47,086 nucleotides of DNA, taken from Clostridiales bacterium (lineage in GTDB: Bacteria > Bacillota > Clostridia > Christensenellales > Aristaeellaceae). Under the pieces are notes generated by a model. It was not told the origin of the DNA and made no database searches. It saw only the letters and a list, made by a program, of their open reading frames with translations. The stretch lies in the NCBI GenBank assembly GCA_015056055.1, contig SVHC01000023.1, positions 1 through 47,086 on the forward strand, in the 5' to 3' direction. Position numbers and translations under genes: made by a program. Positions within the stretch are counted from its first letter, which is position 1. The number at the start of each line of letters is the position of its first letter. This document shows, piece by piece, positions 8,715 to 16,290 of the stretch.

Positions 8715-9746
8715 TTATGCTTCGAATAATGCGCCGGTCGCATTGAGTCGCGCAATCACGCGTTCCTCCGCGCTGATCATAGCCAGACCGATGGCGACGT
8801 CATCCTGCGGATTTTCGCTTACCATTACCGGAATGGAAGTTTCCTTGCGCAGCCGTTTATCCAGACCCACGAGCAGCGCGCCGCCGCCGGAGAGATGAAT
8901 GCCCGTTTCCATAATATCGCCGGCCAGCTCAGCAGGCGTGTTTGCAAGAGCATCCCGAATCGCATCCACCAGATTTTCAATCGGCGTTTCCAATGCGTGA
9001 TAAATATCCTTTGCGTTGATCTCCACGGATACAGGACGACCGTTTTCCGTGCTGCGGCCTTTTACGCGCACAATCGTTTCGTCCTTCGGTTCAATGGCGC
9101 TTCCCAGATCCCGTTTCAGATCCTCCGCCGTACGTGCGCCCACAATTACGCCCTTTTCGCGGCGCAGATAGCGCTGAATCGCCTCGTCAAAAGCATTGCC
9201 GCCCACACGCATGGAACGTGCCGCCACGATGCCGTTCATCGAAAGCACGCTGATTTCCGTGGTTGAACTGCCCAGAACAATCTGCATTACGCCGCGGGGC
9301 TCATGGAATTCCACGCCCGCGCCCACAGCCGCCGCCACAGGCGTTTTTACCGCAATGGTGCGCCGTGCGCCGGTTCCGGCAGCAGCACGCATCAATGCCG
9401 CGCGCTCCACCTTCGTTGCGCCCGGCGAAATGGGCAGCGCCACGCGCGCCTTGTCCATCACGCGCCGACGACCGACAGCCTTTTCCGCCAGTTCCGTCAT
9501 CAAAAGCGTTGCCATATCCGTATCCGCCACCGCGCCGTCCATAATCGGCGCGATCAGGCAGCTTTCCTCATCCGTACGTCCCAGAAGCGATTTTGCATCG
9601 TCACCCAGGGCGATAACTTCCTTTTCATCCCGTTCGAGCACCAGCACATAGGTTGCCTCGCGCAGCGCGACACCCTGCCCCGGGAAGCATATCGCCGTAC
9701 TGGCCGAGCCGAGATCGATTCCCAGATTTCCACCTGCAATTGCCAT
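8715..9746 (-). CDS. mreB: MreB/Mbl-family actin-like protein with degenerate ATPase site
   Basis: 343 residues, the normal MreB length, with end-to-end MreB similarity: LGIDLGSASTAI (phosphate 1, 8-19), GRTDEESCLIAPIMDGAVAD, ALPISPGATKVER, VGGNAFDEAI and the adenosine loop LSGGGALL. It sits first in mreBCD, so by context it is the elongasome filament protein. Two catalytic elements are changed. The usual EEP of the hydrolytic glutamate is KTP (134-136), and the phosphate-2 motif DIGGGTTE is VLGSSTTE (157-164), so both acidic residues are gone. From established actin/MreB biochemistry this should abolish or strongly weaken ATP hydrolysis; that is an inference. A second, normal MreB or Mbl may exist elsewhere. 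Confidence 0.9.
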   Translation of the reverse strand: MAIAGGNLGIDLGSASTAICFPGQGVALREATYVLVLERDEKEVIALGDDAKSLLGRTDEESCLIAPIMDGAVADTDMATLLMTELAEKAVGRRRVMDKARVALPISPGATKVERAALMRAAAGTGARRTIAVKTPVAAAVGAGVEFHEPRGVMQIVLGSSTTEISVLSMNGIVAARSMRVGGNAFDEAIQRYLRREKGVIVGARTAEDLKRDLGSAIEPKDETIVRVKGRSTENGRPVSVEINAKDIYHALETPIENLVDAIRDALANTPAELAGDIMETGIHLSGGGALLVGLDKRLRKETSIPVMVSENPQDDVAIGLAMISAEERVIARLNATGALFEA

Positions 9747-9765
9747 AGGTTTTCCTCCCGCAGCG

Positions 9766-10332
9766 CTATTTTTTATCCGTCGTTATATTCGCCAGCATTT
9801 CCGCAACCGTATCGACCGGAAAGCCCACTACATTTTCGTAAGAACCGTTGAACCCCTCAATAAAAGCGGATGCAAGACCCTGAATCGCATATGCGCCGGC
9901 CTTGTCATAGGGTTCATCCGTATCGAGATATGTTTCAATCTCTTCATCGGTTAATGGACGAAAAACCACGCCTGTCCGTTCCACGCGTGCCTGCTCACCG
10001 TCCGCATCAATCACGCACACACCGGTATATACATCATGCTCACGACCCGAAAGCGCCTGAAGCATCCTTTTGGCATCCGCGCGGTCCTTCGGCTTGCCGA
10101 GTGCGCATCCGTCAATTACTACAAGTGTGTCCGCACCGATTACAACGGCATCCTGCGCCATGGAAAAAACCGCTCGCGCCTTGCGGCAGGCAATCTCACG
10201 CACGCCATCCTGCGGCGCGCCATCAAAAGATTCATCCACATCCGATACCAATATATCAAATCTTACACCCATTTTCCCAAGCAGTTCCCTGCGTCTGGGA
10301 GAGGCGGAAGCTAGAACTATCCTCTTATCCAA
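9766..10332 (-). CDS. maf: Maf family nucleotide pyrophosphatase
   Basis: About 188 residues. The N-terminus DKRIVLASASPRRRELLGKM carries the family signature SxSPRR. VIGADTLVVIDG, GKPKDRADAKRML and the later KAGAYAIQGLASAFIEGFNGSYENVVGFP complete the Maf fold. Maf proteins hydrolyse canonical and modified NTPs to NMP and pyrophosphate, and overproduction blocks septation; the mre linkage is common. Two starts are possible: an ATG at 10338 touching the Shine-Dalgarno (GGAGGG-ATG) and a TTG two codons later, seven bases after GGAGG. The TTG is preferred on spacing. The gene opens the elongation operon and has its own promoter. Confidence 0.93.
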   Translation of the reverse strand: MDKRIVLASASPRRRELLGKMGVRFDILVSDVDESFDGAPQDGVREIACRKARAVFSMAQDAVVIGADTLVVIDGCALGKPKDRADAKRMLQALSGREHDVYTGVCVIDADGEQARVERTGVVFRPLTDEEIETYLDTDEPYDKAGAYAIQGLASAFIEGFNGSYENVVGFPVDTVAEMLANITTDKK

Positions 10333-10351
10333 GTACATCCCTCCATTCTTC

Positions 10352-10380
10352 ATTATAGCACAATACATGGATACCGTAAA
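10352..10380 (-). promoter_or_regulatory. Promoter of the maf-mre operon
   Basis: On the minus strand TTTACG, 17 bases, TATAAT, with TGC directly before the -10 (extended -10). The transcript would begin near 10345, giving an almost leaderless mRNA that starts at the ribosome binding site of maf. Confidence 0.75.
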
Positions 10381-10508
10381 GCACACCAAATTAAATCGTA
10401 CGGAATTTGTCACGATTTTACAGCGTCTGCGATGGTCGCGGACAATCCGTGTTTATTTTAAGTTTGATGGTATTTTCAAACAATCAACCAAAATATGCCG
10501 ATTTGCAA

Positions 10509-10537
10509 TTGTTTTTGGTCATGTTTTTCAGTATAAT
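10509..10537 (+). promoter_or_regulatory. Promoter of the branching enzyme gene
   Basis: TTGTTT, 17 bases, TATAAT on the plus strand. The start codon follows about 30 bases after the -10, behind an ACGGAGGG ribosome binding site. Confidence 0.75.
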
Positions 10538-10567
10538 TAGACTATCATACTATACGGAGGGATTATC

Positions 10568-12577
10568 GTGAAAAAACGTACCAAGCCGGAATCGTACAAG
10601 ATTCTCTCCATCGACCCCTGGCTCGGCCCGTATGCGCAGGATATTCAGCTGCGAGTGCACAATCATTCGCAGACGCTGCGCTCGCTTCTGGGGGATGATG
10701 GCACCGACCTTTCATCCTTCGCCAACGGTTACCTTTTTTACGGAATCCACCGCACCGAAGACGGCTGGGTATACCGCGAATGGGCGCCGGAGGCTGACGA
10801 ACTCCATTTTATGGGCGACTTCAACGGCTGGAACCCGAACTCTCACCCCATGACGCGTATTGACGGCGGCGTTTGGGAAATTGAGCTGAAAGGCGCGAAT
10901 GCCCTCGCCCATAAGCAGCTGGTCAAAACCATTGTTACCAAAAATGGCGCACGCGCAGAACGCATTCCCGCCTATATCCGCCGCACCGTGCAGGACGAGG
11001 CAACACGTTCCTTCTGCGGCCAGATCTGGGAGCCCGAAAAACCCTTCCCCTGGACCGACGGCGGCTATAAAAAGCGCAAAGTCAATCCCCTGTTCATTTA
11101 TGAAACCCACATCGGCATGGCGCAGGAAGAAGCCCGCATCGGCACTTTCGATGAGTTCATCGAAAATACGCTGCCGCGCATCGCAGCCGCCGGTTACAAT
11201 ACCATTCAGCTCATGGCCATTCAGGGGCATCCGTACTATGCCTCCTTCGGCTATCAGGTAGCAAACTTTTATGCCGTTTCCAACTGGTACGGCGATCCGG
11301 ACGGACTCAAGCGCCTGATCGATCGCGCACATGCACTGAACCTCTTTGTTCTGCTGGACGTGGTGCATTCGCATCTTGCGCCCAACACGACCGAAGGCCT
11401 TGCGGATTTCGATATGTCCGGTCATCAGTACACCTGCGGCGAGCATCCCGCATGGGGAACAAAGCTTTTCGATTACGGCAAGCACGAAGTTCTCCACTTC
11501 CTGCTTTCAAACCTCAAATACTGGCTGGAAGAATACCATTTCGACGGTTTCCGCTTCGACGGCGTTACCTCCATGCTGTATCATGATCACGGTCTTGGCA
11601 CCTGTTTTGACGGTTATCACAAATATTTCAGCCTGAATACCAATTCCAACGCAGTCACCTATCTGACGCTTGCCACGGAACTTGTTCACGCCGTAAATCC
11701 CTTTGCCGTGCTGATCGCCGAAGATATGAGCGGAATGCCGGGCATGTGCATCAATCCCCGCTACGGCGGCATCGGATTTGATTACCGCTTGGGTATGGGC
11801 GTACCGGATTACTGGATCAGTACCGTACAGAAGCGTGACGAAGACTGGAACATCGGCCGCATGTGGTATGAGCTTACCACCCGCCGCCCGCAGGAAAAAG
11901 TGATTGGCTATGCCGAATCGCATGACCAAGCGCTTGTAGGCGATAAAACGCTGATTTTCTGGCTTGCGGATAAGGAAATGTACACCGGCATGGCCAAGAA
12001 TTCCGATTCCATCGCCGTGGACCGCGCAATCGCACTGCACAAAATGATCCGCCTTGTCACCCTTACACTTGCGTGCAACGGCTATCTCAATTTCATGGGC
12101 AACGAATTCGGCCATCCCGAATGGATCGATTTCCCGCGCGAGGGCAACGGTTGGAGTTATCAGTACGCGCGCCGTCAGTGGTCGCTTGCCGACAATCCTT
12201 TCCTGCGCTACAGTCAGCTCGGCGCCTTTGACGAAGCCATGATCCGTTTCGCCCGCAAATACCGTGTGCTTTCCAAGGAAGACGCGACCAATCTCTGGAT
12301 TGATGAAGAGAAAAAGATCCTTGCATATGCCAAGGGCGGCCTGATTTACCTGTTCAACTTCCATCCCTATGCCAGCTTGGACGATTTCTTCCTTCATACG
12401 CATGCGACCGGCGATGGCGAATACCGCGTGATATTCTCCTCGGACGATTCTGCCTTCGGCGGCTACGACCGCATCAGCCATAAAACCATCTACCGAAGCG
12501 AAAGTACCGAACACGGAACCGGCTTCCGGATTTATTCCCCCTGCCGCACCGCAATGGTACTGGAAAAGAAAAAATAA
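10568..12577 (+). CDS. glgB: 1,4-alpha-glucan branching enzyme, eukaryote-like GH13_8 type
   Basis: 669 residues with a GTG start eight bases or so after GGAGGG. The order is an N-terminal helical segment, a CBM48-like domain (about 60-110, with REWAPEADELHFMGDFNGWN), a GH13 barrel and an all-beta C-terminal domain. Catalytic residues are visible: nucleophile Asp331 (GFRFDGVTSM), acid Glu385 (IAEDMSGMPG) and Asp453 (AESHDQ). The FGIHRT-like opening and these motif contexts resemble plant and animal branching enzymes (GH13_8) rather than classic bacterial GlgB (GH13_9). It introduces alpha-1,6 branches into glycogen. No glgC, glgA or glgP lies nearby, so it is a stand-alone unit with its own promoter and terminator. 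Confidence 0.92.
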   Translation: MKKRTKPESYKILSIDPWLGPYAQDIQLRVHNHSQTLRSLLGDDGTDLSSFANGYLFYGIHRTEDGWVYREWAPEADELHFMGDFNGWNPNSHPMTRIDGGVWEIELKGANALAHKQLVKTIVTKNGARAERIPAYIRRTVQDEATRSFCGQIWEPEKPFPWTDGGYKKRKVNPLFIYETHIGMAQEEARIGTFDEFIENTLPRIAAAGYNTIQLMAIQGHPYYASFGYQVANFYAVSNWYGDPDGLKRLIDRAHALNLFVLLDVVHSHLAPNTTEGLADFDMSGHQYTCGEHPAWGTKLFDYGKHEVLHFLLSNLKYWLEEYHFDGFRFDGVTSMLYHDHGLGTCFDGYHKYFSLNTNSNAVTYLTLATELVHAVNPFAVLIAEDMSGMPGMCINPRYGGIGFDYRLGMGVPDYWISTVQKRDEDWNIGRMWYELTTRRPQEKVIGYAESHDQALVGDKTLIFWLADKEMYTGMAKNSDSIAVDRAIALHKMIRLVTLTLACNGYLNFMGNEFGHPEWIDFPREGNGWSYQYARRQWSLADNPFLRYSQLGAFDEAMIRFARKYRVLSKEDATNLWIDEEKKILAYAKGGLIYLFNFHPYASLDDFFLHTHATGDGEYRVIFSSDDSAFGGYDRISHKTIYRSESTEHGTGFRIYSPCRTAMVLEKKK

Positions 12578-12585
12578 TACACAGC

Positions 12586-12618
12586 AAAGCCCGTTTTCCG
12601 ATTCGGAAAACGGGCTTT
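12586..12618. terminator. Bidirectional terminator between glgB and rpiB
   Basis: A roughly 15-bp near-perfect stem built on AAAGCCCGTTTTCCGA and its complement with a very short loop, followed by T-rich sequence on the plus strand and preceded by A-rich sequence. It serves convergent glgB (plus) and rpiB (minus). Confidence 0.85.
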
Positions 12619-12634
12619 CTTATACTTTCTTCAA

Positions 12635-13081
12635 TTATTCCCCGGCCTGTTCGATCTCTGCAATCTGTGCGATGCGGTGATCATACTTGGGATTGTAAGT
12701 TGCGCCGAGATAGCTGTCCATGATTACCTTGAGGGATTCCGGACCAACTACGCGGGCGCCGATGGCGATCATGTTGGCATTGTTGTGTTCGCGGGCCTTT
12801 TCGGCGCTGTATGCATCCGGGCAAACTGCGCAGCGAATGCCGTGAACCTTGTTTGCAGCGATGGACATGCCGATGCCCGTGCCGCATACCAGAATGCCGC
12901 ACTCCACCTCACCGGAGAGAACCGCATGTGCCACCTTGCGGGCATAAACAGGATAATCCGCCGCGCCTTCGCCTGCGTAGCCAAAATCAACTACCTCATG
13001 ACCGCGGCTTTTCAGATGCTCCATCAGTTCTGCACGGATTTCACCACGTGCAGCATGATCGTTACCAAATCCGATTTTCAT
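12635..13081 (-). CDS. rpiB: Ribose 5-phosphate isomerase B
   Basis: 148 residues, the usual RpiB/LacAB length. NDHAA (Asp8, His9) binds the phosphosugar, Cys66 in VCGTGIGMSIAANK is the catalytic base of the family, and REHNNANMIAIGARV is the second conserved block. It interconverts ribose 5-phosphate and ribulose 5-phosphate, or an allose or galactose phosphate analogue in some members. It lies 20 bases downstream of the GH43 gene on the same strand, suggesting co-transcription and use in pentose catabolism. Confidence 0.93.
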   Translation of the reverse strand: MKIGFGNDHAARGEIRAELMEHLKSRGHEVVDFGYAGEGAADYPVYARKVAHAVLSGEVECGILVCGTGIGMSIAANKVHGIRCAVCPDAYSAEKAREHNNANMIAIGARVVGPESLKVIMDSYLGATYNPKYDHRIAQIAEIEQAGE

Positions 13082-13101
13082 TGTATTCTCCGCCTTATAT
13101 A

Positions 13102-14334
13102 TTATTCCGTAATGAAATTGAACCAGTCAAGCTTCAGATCGCCCTTTGCGACGATGCGGATATTGTGATCGCCCTCCGGCAGGAACAGCGGCAGTACAGC
13201 ATGCGTGTATGCAGTGTATCCGCAGTCCATACGCATCTGGGCATCATTGAGCATTGCCGTGGTAAGCAGCTTATCGCCCTCGTATACCTCGATTTCAACC
13301 TTTTCGGCTGCGGCATACCAGAGCGTCATATATGCCTGTGCAGGAATGCCGCGGATATTGGAGAACTCCACCCAGCTTCCATCCTTCATAACCACGTCAA
13401 AGCCGCCGTAGGTATTCTCCTTTTTGGTCACATTGTGGCCCTTCGCAAACCATTCGGCCTCAATGCGGTTCCAGGTACCATCATACTGACCCACGCCGTA
13501 CTCGCGGATAATATCATCCGCGCACATATCGCCGTTTTCCTTGTAGTGGATATAGGCAAAGCCGGTAGCGCGGCGTGCGCTGCGCAGCGTTTCGCTTACA
13601 GTGAAGGCCATATAGCTCTGACCGTTCCAGTCGAAGAAGGAACCGTGGTCCGTGGTCAGATTGATATTGCCACGGAACTTGTACGGACCATATACGTTAT
13701 CGCTGGTTGCATAGTAGGATGCCCAGGTCAGATAGTAAGTGCCGTCATGCTTGTGCAGGAAGCACTTATCGTCCGCAGCATTGTTGAGTTCGATCTTGCG
13801 GGGCGTTTCAGCCAGAGAGATCATGTCCTCATTCAGCTTTGCGATATAGTAGCTGTCGCCGCCCGCCCATACGGGAGTACCGAACAGGATATAAGGCGTT
13901 CCGTCGTCATCAATAAACGCCGTGGGGTCATAAGAGCAGGTCTTCGTGAACCACTTGGGCAGAATCGGCTTGCCCAGTGCATCCTTAAATCCCTTGCCCG
14001 GGTCATCGGACGAAAGAACATACGTTTCCGACATGCCATTGGAAACGTACAGGTAATACTTTCCGTTTTTCTCCGCAGCATCCACTGCCCAGCATTCGTT
14101 GGAAGCGCCCATGGAGGTCTCCTCCGGACGCACGATGCTTTCCTTTTCCCACGTTACAAAATCGGGGCTCGACCAGATTTCCCAGTCATTCATCCTGAAA
14201 AAGCTTACCTTCGGGTCTACAGGAACATCATGGGAAGCATACAGATACACGCGGTCATTGAAAATATGCACATGCGGGTCGCAAACGCCCTGCTTGGAAA
14301 TCACGGGATTTTTCTTCGTAATTACCTTATCCAC
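13102..14334 (-). CDS. Family 43 glycoside hydrolase with C-terminal CBM6-like domain
   Basis: 410 residues, no signal peptide, so probably intracellular. The N-terminal ~280 residues are a five-bladed propeller of the GH43 type: GVCDPHVHIF carries the catalytic base Asp19 and SYDPTAFIDDDG the pKa-modulating Asp. In the usual position of the general acid (EGP/EAP before a strand) this protein reads DDKCFLHKHDG; the acid is therefore not obvious and may be Asp. Residues from about 290 on, ending in DLKLDWFNF, look like a CBM6-type beta sandwich. The likely substrate is an arabino- or xylo-oligosaccharide. The GTG start follows GGAGGGAATACT. It is first in a GH43-rpiB operon. Confidence 0.87.
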   Translation of the reverse strand: MDKVITKKNPVISKQGVCDPHVHIFNDRVYLYASHDVPVDPKVSFFRMNDWEIWSSPDFVTWEKESIVRPEETSMGASNECWAVDAAEKNGKYYLYVSNGMSETYVLSSDDPGKGFKDALGKPILPKWFTKTCSYDPTAFIDDDGTPYILFGTPVWAGGDSYYIAKLNEDMISLAETPRKIELNNAADDKCFLHKHDGTYYLTWASYYATSDNVYGPYKFRGNINLTTDHGSFFDWNGQSYMAFTVSETLRSARRATGFAYIHYKENGDMCADDIIREYGVGQYDGTWNRIEAEWFAKGHNVTKKENTYGGFDVVMKDGSWVEFSNIRGIPAQAYMTLWYAAAEKVEIEVYEGDKLLTTAMLNDAQMRMDCGYTAYTHAVLPLFLPEGDHNIRIVAKGDLKLDWFNFITE

Positions 14335-14362
14335 AGTATTCCCTCCATAAAACGCGCCGCCA

Positions 14363-14370
14363 AAGCGCTT
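14363..14370. promoter_or_regulatory. Candidate LacI-type operator (AAGCGCTT)
   Basis: The 8-bp palindrome AAGCGCTT lies just downstream of the predicted transcription start of the GH43-rpiB operon. AAAGCGCTTT cores are common operators of LacI/GalR-family sugar regulators. No such regulator is encoded in the window, so this is inference from position and sequence only. Confidence 0.35.
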
Positions 14371-14381
14371 ATACTGTTTTC

Positions 14382-14410
14382 ATTATAGCTTTTAATGCCC
14401 ATTATTGCAA
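14382..14410 (-). promoter_or_regulatory. Promoter of the GH43-rpiB operon
   Basis: On the minus strand TTGCAA, 17 bases, TATAAT. It is divergent from the SPFH-gene promoter about 110 bases away. Confidence 0.75.
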
Positions 14411-14450
14411 GGCGATAGCCCGTATTTTGCCGCGATTTAAAACAGCCATT

Positions 14451-14513
14451 TGTCATTTCAGACGCGAATTCTGACATTTCAGACATGAATTCCGACATTT
14501 CAGCCACTATCCA
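14451..14513. repeat. Three tandem 21-bp repeats upstream of the SPFH promoter
   Basis: Units at 14451-14471, 14472-14492 and 14493-14513 share (T/C)G(T/A)CATTTCAG; the first two also share GAATTC at the end. The period is two helical turns, and the array ends exactly at the -35 box (TTGACA at 14514) of the gene at 14573. This looks like a binding array for a transcription factor. Confidence 0.7.
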
Positions 14514-14542
14514 TTGACACACCCCTCCGCCTGTGATAGGAT
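14514..14542 (+). promoter_or_regulatory. Promoter of the SPFH gene
   Basis: A perfect TTGACA, 17 bases, TAGGAT with TGA before the -10 (extended -10). It directly abuts the 21-bp repeat array. Confidence 0.8.
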
Positions 14543-14572
14543 ATTTCCATCACATATACGGAGGTAACCACA

Positions 14573-15544
14573 GTGGAATACAATTCCGAAACCCAGAGCT
14601 TTCAGTATCGCAGCACTCACACCCCCAAGAAATCCCCTTCGCCCAAGAAGACTATCATTCTCGTTTTGCTGGCTGTAGCAGTCATTGCGGTTCTGATCTT
14701 CCTCGCTTCTTTCTCGCCGTTTGTCACGATTCCCACCGGTCACACCGGCGTGGTCACGATTTTCGGCCATGTTGAGGATTATACCTACGAAGCAGGCTTC
14801 CACGTAAAGAATCCCATGGCCCGCGTCATCATTATGGACAACCGCACCCAGAAGCAGTCCGTACCGCTGCAGGCTTTCAGCTCGGACATCCAGCAGGTTC
14901 AGGTTGTTGCAACGGTAAACTTCAACGTTCCCCGTGATGCCGCTCCGGCTCTGTACGGCAATGTCGGTCTTGCATACTATGAGCAGATCATGCTGCCCCG
15001 AGTACAGGAAAGCGTCAAGGCAGTATTTGCCCGCTACAGCGCCGAAAAGCTGATCGGCGCACGCGCAACGCTCGCCTCTCAGGTAACGGAAATCCTTGCC
15101 CCCGAAATGGAACAGTACGGCATCGTCGTAACTGCAGTATCCATTGAAGATGTCGACTTCACCGACGCATTCACCGATGCGGTTGAAGCCAAGCAGGTTG
15201 CCGAGCAGACCAAGCTCAAGACCGAAATCGAGCAGGCACAGCAGCTCGTCGTCGCCGAAACCGACGCACAGCGCCGCATCATTGCCGCCAATGCCGATGC
15301 ACAGGAACGCGCTATTCTTGCCGAAGCAGACGCTTCCGTTAAACAGATTGAGGCCGATGCCGCCGCATATGCCGTTAAGGTACAGGCCGAAGCCGAAGCC
15401 GAAGCAAACCAGCTGATTGCCGACTCCCTGACCGAACAGCTCGTCCGCTATAAGGAAATCTCTCAGTGGGACGGCGCACTGCCCAATGTCTACGGCGGCA
15501 GCGAACCCCTGCCCATTATCGACATGACCGACGCGGCACAGTAA
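14573..15544 (+). CDS. SPFH/Band 7 (prohibitin-type) membrane protein
   Basis: 323 residues. A short polar N-terminus leads into one membrane helix (about 27-50). An SPFH domain follows (about 50-220, starting VTIPTGHTGVVTIFG), then a long Ala/Glu/Gln-rich coiled coil (about 205-295) typical of prohibitin and HflK/HflC homologues. Such proteins form ring-like membrane scaffolds that organise microdomains or restrain proteases. The start is a GTG behind ACGGAGG. It is a single-gene transcript with a strong promoter, upstream repeats and its own terminator. No adjacent NfeD or FtsH partner is seen. Confidence 0.9.
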   Translation: MEYNSETQSFQYRSTHTPKKSPSPKKTIILVLLAVAVIAVLIFLASFSPFVTIPTGHTGVVTIFGHVEDYTYEAGFHVKNPMARVIIMDNRTQKQSVPLQAFSSDIQQVQVVATVNFNVPRDAAPALYGNVGLAYYEQIMLPRVQESVKAVFARYSAEKLIGARATLASQVTEILAPEMEQYGIVVTAVSIEDVDFTDAFTDAVEAKQVAEQTKLKTEIEQAQQLVVAETDAQRRIIAANADAQERAILAEADASVKQIEADAAAYAVKVQAEAEAEANQLIADSLTEQLVRYKEISQWDGALPNVYGGSEPLPIIDMTDAAQ

Positions 15545-15564
15545 TAGCTCCCACAAAAAACACA

Positions 15565-15597
15565 AAAAGCCAGACTGCAAAACGCAGTCTGGCTTTT
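15565..15597. terminator. Terminator after the SPFH gene
   Basis: A 14-bp perfect stem (15565-15578 with 15584-15597) with a 5-base loop, A-rich before and T-rich after. It can serve both the SPFH gene and the convergent kinase gene. Confidence 0.88.
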
Positions 15598-15626
15598 GCT
15601 ATATAGAAAAAAATACGGCTTACTTC

Positions 15627-16052
15627 CTACAGGTTCAATGCGCCTAAAACATCGTCGATGTTGTAATTGCTCCCCAGTTTTAAGTCACATTCCAGTTTAT
15701 CATACATTCCATGCCTGGCCTCTAACATTTTTTCCAGCGGCAAGGGCAAGTTCCCCTTCATTCTTTCTTTGAACCGTTCTTTAATAACTTCTAATTCTGC
15801 CGTGAGTACAATCTTAAACGTACCCTCGGGCAACAGATCCAGATGTTCTTTTTCGGTAATAAGATAAATAATATGTTCCCCTGTTACTGAAGTTTTCAGC
15901 ATTGCTTTGAATGTTTCTGCCGCCATAGAAGGATTTTTTTCCAGCCTTAAATAATCTTTTCCGGCAAAAATTCTGGCATTAAGCGTATCATTTAGTTTGG
16001 CAGCCAATGTAGACTTTCCAACACAGTTTTCACCAATGATTGCAATCAGCAT
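15627..16052 (-). CDS. Small P-loop kinase / ATPase of unknown substrate
   Basis: 141 residues. It begins MLIAIIGENCVGKSTLAAKL, an ideal Walker A (GxxxxGKST) at the extreme N-terminus as in nucleotide, shikimate or adenylylsulfate kinases. It has an Arg/Lys-rich lid-like segment (IKERFKERMKGNLPLP). No known family could be assigned with confidence, and no substrate-specific motif was recognised. The ATG at 16052 follows an AGGGTGAG sequence; a GTG three codons upstream is less well placed. Its base composition is more AT-rich than its neighbours, which suggests later acquisition. Confidence 0.75.
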   Translation of the reverse strand: MLIAIIGENCVGKSTLAAKLNDTLNARIFAGKDYLRLEKNPSMAAETFKAMLKTSVTGEHIIYLITEKEHLDLLPEGTFKIVLTAELEVIKERFKERMKGNLPLPLEKMLEARHGMYDKLECDLKLGSNYNIDDVLGALNL

Positions 16053-16233
16053 TTTTCTCACCCTGTATTCTTATTGTTCACTCTGCCACTATTTTCCATA
16101 CTAGCACAAAAAAACATATTGTGCAAGCCCCTCCCCGAAATCACCATTTTCTCCATAATCCGTCGAAATTTGAATTTGTAAATTTTTACAAACGTCCGCA
16201 AACGAATTGTTGATTTTTGGGAACAAATATTTA

Positions 16234-16262
16234 TTTTTCTGCCGTCTAAAAAGTGCTATTAT
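16234..16262 (+). promoter_or_regulatory. Promoter of the serpin gene
   Basis: The -10 TATTAT is preceded by TGC (extended -10). The -35 region is a T-run without a clear TTGACA. The 200 bases upstream hold no gene and no other clear signal. Confidence 0.55.
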
Positions 16263-16290
16263 AGTAGTAACACAATTAAGGAGAGTTACC

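Noticed and set aside
10568-12577. Annotation as alpha-amylase
   Set aside because: The N-terminal CBM48, the eukaryote-type motif contexts and the length fit a branching enzyme.
14322-14522. Frame encoding repeated MSEF/MSE units
   Set aside because: The repetition is produced by the 21-bp DNA repeats in the promoter region; no ribosome binding site.
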